A stretch of DNA of 49,213 nt from an uncultured SAR116 cluster alpha proteobacterium (lineage in GTDB: Bacteria; Pseudomonadota; Alphaproteobacteria; Puniceispirillales; Marisalimonadaceae), in contig CACBXG010000009.1 of NCBI GenBank assembly GCA_902543145.1, forward strand, positions 1 to 49,213, in the 5' to 3' direction. The notes beneath the pieces were generated by a model. It did no database searches, was not told where the DNA came from, and saw only the letters and a program-made list of their open reading frames with translations. Positions 8,496 through 16,195 of the stretch are shown here, one piece after another. Position 1 is the first letter of the stretch; the number at the start of each line of letters is the position of its first letter. The translations under genes were made by a program, and so were the position numbers.

Positions 8496-8621
8496 TTATA
8501 AGTTAATTGATTAATATTTAATCATAAACTAATAAAATTTAATTACACAATAAATACTATAAAAACAAATTTATGATTTACAATTAAAATAACATTTATC
8601 TTGAACATTAATTTTAATGAT

Positions 8622-8627
8622 AGGAGG
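8622..8627 (+). promoter_or_regulatory. Strong ribosome-binding site fixing a TTG start
   Basis: A full AGGAGG sits five bases upstream of the TTG at 8633. Most genes in this window have weak sites, so a consensus site indicates high expression and settles the non-ATG start of the binding-protein gene. Confidence 0.7.
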
Positions 8628-8632
8628 TTAAT

Positions 8633-9634
8633 TTGTTTAAAAATTTAGTTTTAATAATAATTTCTTTTTTGTTTTCAATTACAAGTTATGCAGACACTAA
8701 AATACCATTTACGTTGGATTGGAAATTTGAAGGTCCATCAGCACCTTTTTTTAATGCAATTGATAAAGGTTATTTTAGAGATGCAGGTCTAGATGTTGAG
8801 ATTTCACCCGGCAAAGGATCTTTAGACGCAATTCCAAAGGTTGCAACAGGATCATTTCCTCTTGGCTTTGCTGACATCAACTCTTTAATCAAATTTTTAG
8901 ATCAAAACCCTGGTGCGCCAGTTACTGCAATAATGATGATTTATGATAAGCCACCATTTGCAGTTATAGGAAGAAAATCTCTCGGTATCAAATCACCGGC
9001 TGACTTGCCTGGTTCAGTTTTGGGCGCTCCTCCACCTGATGGTGCCTGGGCTCAATTTCCCTCTTTTGCAAAAGCAAATGGCTTAGACATGAACAAAATC
9101 AAAGTTGAACCAGTTGGTTTTCCTACTCGCGAACCAATGTTAGCTGAGGGCAAAGTTTCTTCCGTAACAGGTTACTCATTTTCATCTTTTCTGAACTTAG
9201 TTCGCCTTGGAGTTCCAGAAGATGATATTACTACAATCTTAATGGCCGATCATGGGCTCAAGCTATATGGAAATGCAATCATTGTTAATACCGACTTTGC
9301 ATCTTCAAATGATAAGGTTGTTAAATCCTTTCTTAGTGCAGTTGGTAAGGGTTGGAAAGATGCTGTTTCAAATCCAAGTTCAGCCATTGAAGCACTTGTT
9401 AAAAGAAACCCAGCTGCTGACAAAAACTTAGAAAAAAGAAGGTTTAATTTGGCCTTATCTGGTAATGTTATGACAGATTATGTTTTAAAGAATGGAATGG
9501 GTAATATTGATAAGGCACGTTTTGAAGCAGCTATTGCTCAATTAAGTGAGACTTATAAATATAAAACTAAACCTGATTCAAAGTTATATTTTACAGATGC
9601 GTACTTACCAAAAGGTGGGTTTAAGTTGAAGTAA
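8633..9634 (+). CDS. ABC transporter substrate-binding protein, NMT1/SsuA-like
   Basis: A 333-residue periplasmic binding protein with a signal peptide (residues 1-20, cleavage after YA) followed by an NMT1/THI5-like domain. Typical family features are FTLDWKFEGPSAPFF at the mature N-terminus, a KGYFRDAGLDVEI motif and an SGSVEAI-like stretch KGSLDAIP. Such proteins capture nitrate, sulfonates, pyrimidine precursors or other small metabolites for ABC uptake; the ligand is not determinable here. The TTG start is supported by an AGGAGG site. The ATPase and permease genes follow, with a hairpin between this gene and the ATPase. Confidence 0.85.
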   Translation: MFKNLVLIIISFLFSITSYADTKIPFTLDWKFEGPSAPFFNAIDKGYFRDAGLDVEISPGKGSLDAIPKVATGSFPLGFADINSLIKFLDQNPGAPVTAIMMIYDKPPFAVIGRKSLGIKSPADLPGSVLGAPPPDGAWAQFPSFAKANGLDMNKIKVEPVGFPTREPMLAEGKVSSVTGYSFSSFLNLVRLGVPEDDITTILMADHGLKLYGNAIIVNTDFASSNDKVVKSFLSAVGKGWKDAVSNPSSAIEALVKRNPAADKNLEKRRFNLALSGNVMTDYVLKNGMGNIDKARFEAAIAQLSETYKYKTKPDSKLYFTDAYLPKGGFKLK

Positions 9635-9649
9635 CTTTAAAACAAATAT

Positions 9650-9680
9650 AAAATAGGGTGAAATTATTTCATCCTATTTT
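9650..9680 (+). terminator. Intercistronic hairpin after the binding-protein gene
   Basis: AAAATAGGGTGAAAT is followed almost at once by ATTTCATCCTATTTT, a 15-base inverted repeat with one G-T mismatch ending in a run of T. It would form a stable hairpin in the 58-base gap between the binding protein and the ATPase. It probably works as a partial terminator or 3' end stabiliser, giving more binding protein than membrane complex. Confidence 0.65.
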
Positions 9681-9692
9681 TAAGGTATAGTT

Positions 9693-10496
9693 ATGTCATT
9701 GTATAAAAAAAAAGACACCATAATAATTAAAGACGTAACACATACCTACAAAACTGAAACTGGTTTACTGCCAGTTATAAAAAACTTAAGTATGAGTGTC
9801 CCAGAAAATGGATTTACAGCTGTTGTAGGTCCCTCTGGTTGTGGGAAATCAACACTAACTAAACTAATTTCAGGTCTTCTGCAACCAGACGAGGGTGAAG
9901 TTTTCCTTAGTGGTGAAAAAATTACCACACCTAGACCTACTGTCGGAATGGCTTTTCAAAATCCTGTTTTGTTAGAGTGGAGAAGTATTATTAAGAATGT
10001 TATGTTGCCACTAGAAATTGTTCCAAATAAACTAAATTCACTAGAAAAAGAGCAAAGAGCAAAACAACTTTTGTCCTTAGTCGGATTAGAGGGATTTGAA
10101 CAAAAAAAACCTTCTGAACTATCGGGGGGAATGCGACAAAGAGCATCATTATGTAGAGCATTAGTACATAAACCAGAAGTACTTATTTTAGACGAACCGT
10201 TTGGAGCATTAGATGCGTTTACACGTGAAGATTTATGGCAAGTAATGCACAATCTAAGAAAAGAAGAACCATTTACTGGAATACTTATTACACATGATTT
10301 AAGGGAGTCAATTTTCCTTGCTGATGAAGTTGTAGTTCTTTCTGGTAGGCCAACTTCAAAACAATTTTTTGTTAAAGTACCAAAATCCAAAACACCAAAA
10401 CTTGAGAGCTTGTATAGCTCTAAATCGATCGATATGCTAAAAAGCCTTCGAAAACAAATAGAAATTGCTCAAAGTCAACAAGAGCAAAATAAATGA
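9693..10496 (+). CDS. ABC transporter ATP-binding protein, SsuB/TauB-like
   Basis: A 267-residue nucleotide-binding subunit of the nitrate/sulfonate/taurine importer class. Walker A is GPSGCGKST (46-54), the Q-loop lies in AFQNPVLLEWRS, the signature is LSGGMRQRASL, Walker B is VLILDEPFGALD, and the H-loop is in ITHDLRES. The sequence is full length with a short family-typical C-terminal tail. It drives uptake of the ligand bound by the upstream binding protein. The stop overlaps the permease start as ATGA (10493-10496). Confidence 0.92.
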   Translation: MSLYKKKDTIIIKDVTHTYKTETGLLPVIKNLSMSVPENGFTAVVGPSGCGKSTLTKLISGLLQPDEGEVFLSGEKITTPRPTVGMAFQNPVLLEWRSIIKNVMLPLEIVPNKLNSLEKEQRAKQLLSLVGLEGFEQKKPSELSGGMRQRASLCRALVHKPEVLILDEPFGALDAFTREDLWQVMHNLRKEEPFTGILITHDLRESIFLADEVVVLSGRPTSKQFFVKVPKSKTPKLESLYSSKSIDMLKSLRKQIEIAQSQQEQNK

Positions 10497-11248
10497 GACA
10501 TATTTTAGTTCCATTATATGCGATAATTATATTTCTTCTTTTGTGGGAGCTTTTAGTATGGTTAAATGAATGGCCGAATTATAAAATGGCATCCCCTTCC
10601 GATATATGGCCTGCATTTTGGAAATTTAAAGGTTTATTTTTCCAATATGGTTGGGATACTCTTTGGCGAACGGTTGTAGGCTTGTTTATAGCAGTACTAT
10701 GTGGTGTTTTTTTAGGTATGATTATGGGTTTTTCAAAGGTTTTGCGTGAAGCAATATACCCATTATTAGTAGGATTTAATGCTATTCCAAAAGCTACTGT
10801 TGTACCCATAATTGCATTAATGTTTGTAGGTCAGCACGATCTAAACACTATTTTAATAGCATTTATGATCTCTTTTTTTCCTATAGCCGTTTCTGTCTCG
10901 ATTGGATTGTCAACTTTAGAACCTGAATATAGAGATATTTTAAGGTCTTTAGGAGCATCCAAATCATTAATATTTTGGAAAATTGCATTGCCAAAAACTT
11001 TACCAGAATTTTTTGGAGCATTAAAGGTAGCTGTTACACTCGCATTTATTGGTACAAACTTGATGGAAATTGTATCCCCACATGGTAGGGGATTAGGTGC
11101 TTTGTTTGATAGTGGTAAGACAAATTCAGATTACCCTCTAATGTTTGCGGTACTTATTGCTTTAGCATTATTGGGTATTGGTTTATATTATGTTGTAGTT
11201 ATTTTGGAAAAAATCTTTGCGGGATGGGCAGAACGTTCCACCGATTAG
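10493..11248 (+). CDS. ABC transporter permease, SsuC/TauC-like
   Basis: A 251-residue inner-membrane permease with about six helices and the BPD_transp_1 coupling motif EYRDILRSLGASKSLIFWKI, which contacts the ATPase. It completes a three-gene importer. Translational coupling to the ATPase through a four-base overlap supports stoichiometric assembly. The ligand is unknown. Confidence 0.9.
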   Translation: MRHILVPLYAIIIFLLLWELLVWLNEWPNYKMASPSDIWPAFWKFKGLFFQYGWDTLWRTVVGLFIAVLCGVFLGMIMGFSKVLREAIYPLLVGFNAIPKATVVPIIALMFVGQHDLNTILIAFMISFFPIAVSVSIGLSTLEPEYRDILRSLGASKSLIFWKIALPKTLPEFFGALKVAVTLAFIGTNLMEIVSPHGRGLGALFDSGKTNSDYPLMFAVLIALALLGIGLYYVVVILEKIFAGWAERSTD

Positions 11249-11294
11249 AAACTTAACACTATTCATAAAATGATAATTAATTTAAATTTAAAAA

Positions 11295-11495
11295 ATGCTT
11301 ATAAAAAAAGAATTTTTAATTAAAAATATTAGAGGGGATTTCGGTAAAGGTATTATTATCGCTACAGCAAGTATATTGTATGCAATCTCCAGATTATTTA
11401 ATGTATTAGATAATCCTATGCTTTTTCTTGATATTTTTATGGTTGGAATTTTTATTTACTCAATTTATCTAATCTCATTTAAATATGTAAAATAG
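11295..11495 (+). CDS. Small two-helix membrane protein
   Basis: A 66-residue protein with a basic N-terminus (KKEFLIKNIRGDFGKG) and two hydrophobic stretches at about residues 19-37 and 43-62. There is no recognised family and no strong ribosome-binding site. It lies 46 bases after the ABC permease and might be a tail gene of that operon. Confidence is limited by its size. Confidence 0.4.
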   Translation: MLIKKEFLIKNIRGDFGKGIIIATASILYAISRLFNVLDNPMLFLDIFMVGIFIYSIYLISFKYVK

Positions 11496-11515
11496 TAATA
11501 TTGAGTTGATTGTTT

Positions 11516-12844
11516 TTATTCACTCCCGATCCAAATATATCCGTCTTTATCCATTATGGGTAGTAAATCCAATGGTATTTCTTTTATGGCTTTTGTTAGT
11601 TCTACAGCCTCTTCAGGTGCCCAGTCTGGACTAGTTATTACCCATTTTTTTACTGCACCAGTTCTCAAACAAAATTTACTGTCATGGAATGGACACAAGA
11701 ACTCGTTTTCTGTTGTAATCTGACCCATTTCAAGTGGTAAGTTCATATGTGGACAAAGATTAGAAAAGGCTGAGAGGTTATCATCATTTCTAACGATTAA
11801 TATTTCTTCGTCATTATGATTAATTTTCTTTTTATCTCCGTTATTCAAATCTTTAGATAACATAATTTTGTTCCAAAACATTCCAGACTCAAAAATTTTA
11901 TCATCTTTAGATTCTAATGATTTTCCTTTCAATTTAGAAATTTCGTATAATGTCGACCTTTGAGATGAACCTTTTAATTTTACCCTAACAAAATCTTCAA
12001 CTTCAGCTCTGTCCTCGATTTCTTTAAATGCTTCTTCTGAAATCAATAATCTTGTTTCAGCTTCTTTATTAGCGGTTTCTACTCTACTAGCAATGTTAAC
12101 AGATTGACCAATGATACTTAGACGTTGATTTCCAGCATTCCCAAGCATACCCACTATTGCCTCTCCATAGTGAACACCTACCCTTACATCAAAATTAATA
12201 TTATAATTATCCAAAAAAACTTTTTTCTTTTTATCTACATCTTCTAAAATTTCTAATGCAGCTTGAGTACATCGATAAACAGAGTCTATTTTGTCATCTA
12301 TACCGAAAGCAGCAAGAAATGCATCACCAATGAAGTTATTGATATCACCGCCATTTTTTTTAACTATTGTTCCCATGTCGTCAAAATATCTATTTAAGAT
12401 GTACATAACATCATAAGAGGGTAATTGTTCACTTAAAGGAGTGAATGAAACTATATCTACAAACATAAGAGCAAGATTTTTTGTGCTCCCAATTGAACCA
12501 ACTGAATTTTTTGTCATTTGATTAGCCAAAATCAAATCTTTTTGATCGAGCAATAATCTTTTAAGCTTTACATTACCTTTAATTTTTGTTTGGCAAGCTA
12601 ATCTTATATTAGATGGTAATTCTAACTTTTCAGACAATTTTTGTTCTGAATTACTCTTTTGAGACAGATTTTCTTCACCTTCAAGAATTTCAACTCTACA
12701 AGTAGAACACATTCCAAGGCCACCACAAGCATGTAGGTGTTGTATGTCATTTCTTAAAGATGCAGTTAATATAGTTTCATCTTTTGAAATTGATATCTCT
12801 GCATTGTCTGGTATCAAATCGATTTTAAATACGTCGTCACTCAT
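11516..12844 (-). CDS. Ferredoxin-nucleotide cyclase-Rieske triple fusion protein
   Basis: A 442-residue cytoplasmic protein with three recognisable domains and no membrane segment. Residues about 5-100 form a plant-type [2Fe-2S] ferredoxin with ligands C40, C46, C49 and C84. Residues about 120-305 form a class III nucleotide cyclase with metal-binding D130 (FVDIVSFT) and D174 (FIGDAF) and transition-state residues N250 and R254 (SVNIASR). Residues about 320-440 form a Rieske domain with C364-P-H366 and C384-P-F-H387. The adenine-selecting Lys is replaced by N170 and its partner by S243, so the product (cAMP, cGMP or other) is uncertain. The layout suggests second-messenger synthesis gated by redox state or electron transfer. 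It appears monocistronic. Confidence 0.9.
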   Translation of the reverse strand: MSDDVFKIDLIPDNAEISISKDETILTASLRNDIQHLHACGGLGMCSTCRVEILEGEENLSQKSNSEQKLSEKLELPSNIRLACQTKIKGNVKLKRLLLDQKDLILANQMTKNSVGSIGSTKNLALMFVDIVSFTPLSEQLPSYDVMYILNRYFDDMGTIVKKNGGDINNFIGDAFLAAFGIDDKIDSVYRCTQAALEILEDVDKKKKVFLDNYNINFDVRVGVHYGEAIVGMLGNAGNQRLSIIGQSVNIASRVETANKEAETRLLISEEAFKEIEDRAEVEDFVRVKLKGSSQRSTLYEISKLKGKSLESKDDKIFESGMFWNKIMLSKDLNNGDKKKINHNDEEILIVRNDDNLSAFSNLCPHMNLPLEMGQITTENEFLCPFHDSKFCLRTGAVKKWVITSPDWAPEEAVELTKAIKEIPLDLLPIMDKDGYIWIGSE

Positions 12845-12913
12845 TTTTAAAATAATAATGATAATAAAAAATGAATCAACTAATGAAAAAAAACTTCCAA
12901 ATTTTACTCTTTT

Positions 12914-13159
12914 TTGATTAACTATGCTTCAAATATATTTAAATATCTTTTGGAATTTGTTTTGAAATATAAAAGTCTTCAAGAAATACAGCAAAACCCT
13001 GTATGGACCAAATTACAGTCTAAAGGTACTGACAAGAAACAACTAAACGAACAATTTTTATCCCTTACTGACGATGAAAAGGTAATAGCAATTGACTTGT
13101 TTGAATCCTTGAAAGTTGTTATGGAAGATTTATTAAAAAAAAATAACACACAGCATTGA
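12914..13159 (+). CDS. Small hypothetical helical protein
   Basis: An 81-residue, probably all-helical soluble protein with a polar C-terminus (LKKNNTQH). The composition looks coding (SLTDDEKVIAIDLFESL), but no ATG or ribosome-binding site is visible. The first in-frame start is TTG at 12914, and a later TTG near 12951 is possible. It lies divergently from the ferredoxin-cyclase gene, 69 bases away. No family is recognised. Confidence 0.45.
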   Translation: MINYASNIFKYLLEFVLKYKSLQEIQQNPVWTKLQSKGTDKKQLNEQFLSLTDDEKVIAIDLFESLKVVMEDLLKKNNTQH

Positions 13160-13242
13160 TAATCTAAATTTTAAACATGTTCTTTTATTTATCTTCTGTT
13201 AATATCTTAAAAATTTTTTAAAAAAATATTGTAAATATAAAA

Positions 13243-13629
13243 ATGTTAAAAAAAATAACCATAATAATTTTGTTTATTTTGTATAGCTTCAAAATATACG
13301 CATTCGAACCTTATTCAGGTATTTCATGCCATAGTGATAAGATAATGGGTAAAGAAGAATATTTTTTTAAACATGATGAAAATCATATCTATGCGACTGC
13401 TTACAAAAGGATTAATGGACAATTTATCAAAGTAGGAAATGTTGTTGGACAAAAAGTTTCGTCTTTTTTATTGTTTGAAGACATGACTGTCGATAAAAAT
13501 TTAAATTTTGCATGGCATTTAGATATGGTCACAAAAAATTTAAAACCATTTATATTAACTGTGGATGATAAAAATAAGTTTGAAATGCCAGAAAAATATG
13601 ATTGCATAAGTAAAAATTTTTGGTTCTAG
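13243..13629 (+). CDS. Secreted protein, VVGQK/LFED paralogous family, copy 1
   Basis: A 128-residue protein with a Sec signal peptide (hydrophobic 5-17, cleavage near IYA) and a mature beta-rich domain with Cys at about 29 and 121. It is clearly homologous to the protein encoded at 18964-19335. Shared features in the same order are a YATAYKRINGQFI-like strand, GNVVGQK followed by SFLLFED, an FAWH motif, an LKPF/LKPV strand and a C-terminal PEKYDC/PEELLC turn. This suggests a small envelope family with a conserved fold. Function is unknown. The cupin gene follows after 18 bases. Confidence 0.7.
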   Translation: MLKKITIIILFILYSFKIYAFEPYSGISCHSDKIMGKEEYFFKHDENHIYATAYKRINGQFIKVGNVVGQKVSSFLLFEDMTVDKNLNFAWHLDMVTKNLKPFILTVDDKNKFEMPEKYDCISKNFWF

Positions 13630-13647
13630 TAAGCGGGTACTGAAAAT

Positions 13648-13923
13648 ATGGCTAAGTCTGAAATAATGATTGATAATGAAAAGACACGAGTTACACGTTG
13701 GTCTTTTAAGCCTGGAGAAGATACAGGTAAACATATTCATGAGTATGATTATGTTGTAGTACCTTTATTGGATGGTCAGCTTAAGATTATTAACCATGAT
13801 GGAAAAATTTCTATATCAGAGCTTTCTAAGGGAGTAAGTTATTTTAGAAAAAAGGGTGTAAACCATAATGTAATTAATAATAATGATTTTCCATATTCAT
13901 TTGTTGAAATTGAGTTTAAATAA
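13648..13923 (+). CDS. Small cupin-domain protein
   Basis: A 91-residue single cupin. Motif 1 is reduced to PGEDTGKHIHEYDYVVVPLLDG with H29 and H31, and motif 2 contributes H73 (KGVNHNVINN). These residues would hold a metal in a small beta barrel. Small cupins include isomerases, oxygenases and sensory proteins, so no reaction is assigned. It lies in a tight run with a secreted protein upstream and an unknown protein downstream, suggesting one transcript. Confidence 0.75.
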   Translation: MAKSEIMIDNEKTRVTRWSFKPGEDTGKHIHEYDYVVVPLLDGQLKIINHDGKISISELSKGVSYFRKKGVNHNVINNNDFPYSFVEIEFK

Positions 13924-13950
13924 AAAAATTATTTTATGAAGGTTTTTAAA

Positions 13951-14283
13951 ATGAGTGATTCAAAGCTTATAAGTTATATAACTTCGGACTTTCAAACAAG
14001 GAGTGATATGAAAGTTGGAGAAGTTGAATGGGAAAAGATAATGAATAAAAACTTTGATAAATTCAAAAAGGCTGGAGCAGTGAGACAAACAATTACTCAA
14101 ATATGGAATAAAGAGGGTACATTAAGGTTAGGCCATTTGTGGGAATATAAAGATGAAAAAGCTTTTGTAGAATGTCAAAAAATTTTTAGAGAAGCTGAAT
14201 TAGAATTTAAAAATAAAACGGGTATAGTTTGGAAGGTTTTTTCTAATAGAGGAATTGTTTTGTATGATGTTAATTATCAATGA
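13951..14283 (+). CDS. Small protein of unknown function, possible ferredoxin-fold barrel
   Basis: A soluble protein of about 110 residues. I place the start at the ATG at 13951 (MSDSKL) because a GAAGG site lies 8 bases ahead; an ATG at 13936 has no such site. A beta-alpha-beta pattern (QTITQIWNKEG, RLGHLWEYKDEKAFVEC) recalls NIPSNAP/ABM-like barrels, but this is weak inference. The stop overlaps the TPR gene start as ATGA, so the two are coupled. It sits in an apparent operon with the cupin. Confidence 0.6.
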   Translation: MSDSKLISYITSDFQTRSDMKVGEVEWEKIMNKNFDKFKKAGAVRQTITQIWNKEGTLRLGHLWEYKDEKAFVECQKIFREAELEFKNKTGIVWKVFSNRGIVLYDVNYQ

Positions 14284-14864
14284 ATAATTTTTTAACAACA
14301 AAGTCTTTTCATCAATATTCTTTAATAAGTAGAATTTTCTTATTTTTTATAATCATTCTTATTTCTTTCCCTCATAAAGCATATTCATCTGAGCTAGATA
14401 ATCTCTTTCTAAAATTAAAACTATCGGATAATGCTGTGTTAGCAAGAAATTATGAGAGTAAAATTTGGAAAATATGGCTTAATAGTGGTTCAAGTGATGC
14501 TAGTAATAATCAAATGCAAATTGGATTAAAATTAATGGAAAATGGTCAATTAGTGCATGCTCAGAAAATGTTTGAAGAAATATCTATTAAAGATCCTAAT
14601 TGGGCGGAGTCATATAATAAAATTGCAACTATAAAATTTTTAAAAGGCGATTATTCTGGTTCGATAAATGACATTCAAAAAACTTTGAAATTAGAACCTA
14701 GACACTTTGGTGCCATATCAGGGTTGGTTCAAATAAATATAATATTAAAAAATTATGAACAGGCATTAAAAAATTTAGAGTATGTTTTAAAAATACATCC
14801 TAATATTGGTATAAAAAAACTAAGGCCATATCTTAAAAAACTATTAAAAAAATTCTCTATTTAA
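14280..14864 (+). CDS. TPR-repeat protein, exported or membrane anchored
   Basis: A 194-residue protein with an N-terminal hydrophobic segment (about 18-34, ending SFPHKAYSS) acting as a signal peptide or anchor. At least two tetratricopeptide repeats follow: MQIGLKLMENGQLVHAQKMF and AESYNKIATIKFLKGDYSGS, then an LKLEPRHFGAISGL unit and a further YEQALKNLEYVL helix. TPR arrays mediate protein contacts, here probably in the periplasm. It is translationally coupled to the upstream gene and probably ends the 13243-14864 unit. Confidence 0.75.
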   Translation: MNNFLTTKSFHQYSLISRIFLFFIIILISFPHKAYSSELDNLFLKLKLSDNAVLARNYESKIWKIWLNSGSSDASNNQMQIGLKLMENGQLVHAQKMFEEISIKDPNWAESYNKIATIKFLKGDYSGSINDIQKTLKLEPRHFGAISGLVQINIILKNYEQALKNLEYVLKIHPNIGIKKLRPYLKKLLKKFSI

Positions 14865-15006
14865 ATCAATTATTATAAATGCAATTTTTATTAATGAAAC
14901 GATAAACATTCATGAATTTTTAGGAATGATTATAAAAGTTTTTTGTTGATTTTGGATGGAAGAATTTTTGAAAAGATAAAGTGAATTAGTTTGTTCTGGG
15001 GATGTT

Positions 15007-15249
15007 TTAAAGATTTAATAATTTTAAGCTTTCAAGTTTTAAATCTAAATTTTTTTTTAAAATAATGTCATTGTCTTTCGAAATAATTTTTTCATTTTCA
15101 TAACAACTAAAACAAAGCTCAACTTCTCTTCCTTTTTGAGTAGTAAAGACTTTAGTAGGTATAGTTTCATAAGAATAGTCAGGATGTGGATTTTGAGTTC
15201 TCTTGCACCACATGCATTTGGCATTTTTTTTATTATATGTAAATGTCAT
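15007..15249 (-). CDS. Small zinc-binding protein of unknown function
   Basis: An 80-residue protein with two CxxC knuckles, C12-M-W-C15 and C46-F-S-C49, a spacing typical of a treble-clef or ribbon zinc site. The C-terminal third is Leu/Lys-rich and probably helical. There is no signal peptide. It starts 12 bases after the stop of the sodium-channel gene on the same strand, so it is probably the second gene of that transcript. No named family is recognised. Confidence 0.6.
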   Translation of the reverse strand: MTFTYNKKNAKCMWCKRTQNPHPDYSYETIPTKVFTTQKGREVELCFSCYENEKIISKDNDIILKKNLDLKLESLKLLNL

Positions 15250-15261
15250 AATTATAATCCA

Positions 15262-16044
15262 TTATTTTTTGTTTTCTAAAGTTTTCTTAATTTCCTTTAA
15301 CTGTTTTTCAATATAGATAATTTTTTTATGTAAATCTTTCTCAGTTAATTTAACTTCCGTATCTCCATCGTTTGCTATTTGTTGCATTGCATCTACGATT
15401 ATACCAATGAACAAATTTAGCACTGCAAATGTTGTAACAAGAATGAATGGTACAAAAAATAACCATGCTAGTGGAAACTCTTTCATTACAGGCCTTACAA
15501 TTCCCATAGACCAACTTTCTAAAGTCATAATTTGAAATAATGTATACATAGAATTACCAACTGTACCAAACCACTCATAAAATTTATCTCCAAAAAAAGT
15601 GGTAGTTAACACAGAAGAAATATAAAAGATTAAAATAATAATTGTCCCTACAGATAAAATACCAGGAATAGAAATAAATATAGCTTGAATTATCCTTTTC
15701 ATTGATGGAACAACAGATAATAATCTTAATGTTCTAAAAATTCGAAAAGCTCTTAAAACTGAAAAAGGTCCTGATGTTGGAATTAAAGATACTACAACTA
15801 TTATAAAATCAAAAATATTCCAGCCATCTCTAAAGAATCTGAATTTGTAAACAGTAATTTTTGCTAGCAATTCAATTGTAAAAATTGTTAAAGATATTGT
15901 ATCAATCAAGGATAAATAAATACCATATTCTGCTTTGATATTTTTGCTTGTTTCAAGTCCAAGAGTGATAGCGTTAACTATGATTACTATTGTAATGAAT
16001 GTAACGAAATATTTATTTTCAATTATATTTTTGATAATAGTCAT
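15262..16044 (-). CDS. Bacterial voltage-gated sodium channel (NaChBac/NavAb type)
   Basis: A 260-residue single-repeat six-helix channel that should assemble as a homotetramer. S4 is VLRAFRIFRTLRLL with Arg at 98, 101, 104 and 107, one every third residue. The pore loop holds the selectivity filter TLESWSM (174-180), the same as NavAb and NavMs. S6 ends LNLFIGIIVDAM, followed by a neck and a C-terminal coiled coil (about 233-260, LTEKDLHKKIIYIEKQLKEI). The role in marine bacteria is not settled; sodium-driven motility or pH and volume control are possible. A small zinc protein follows on the same strand. Confidence 0.93.
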   Translation of the reverse strand: MTIIKNIIENKYFVTFITIVIIVNAITLGLETSKNIKAEYGIYLSLIDTISLTIFTIELLAKITVYKFRFFRDGWNIFDFIIVVVSLIPTSGPFSVLRAFRIFRTLRLLSVVPSMKRIIQAIFISIPGILSVGTIIILIFYISSVLTTTFFGDKFYEWFGTVGNSMYTLFQIMTLESWSMGIVRPVMKEFPLAWLFFVPFILVTTFAVLNLFIGIIVDAMQQIANDGDTEVKLTEKDLHKKIIYIEKQLKEIKKTLENKK

Positions 16045-16195
16045 ACAGCTAACTTTAATTTTTTAAAATTTATTTTTAATAAAAAACTTAAATATTACAA
16101 GATCAGAATTTTAATGTTTCCAAAAGCCTAAAAACTTTACGATTTATTATTTATTTGATTTAATAATTATTATCTAATTTATATAGGTGAATTTT

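Noticed and set aside
8403-8632. Possible TPP riboswitch ahead of an NMT1-type binding protein.
   Set aside because: None of the conserved TPP aptamer sequence is present; only AT-rich DNA with a weak promoter.
9956-10390. 144-codon minus-strand frame inside the ABC ATPase gene.
   Set aside because: Antisense shadow of a gene with all nucleotide-binding motifs; Ser/Cys-rich composition typical of shadows.
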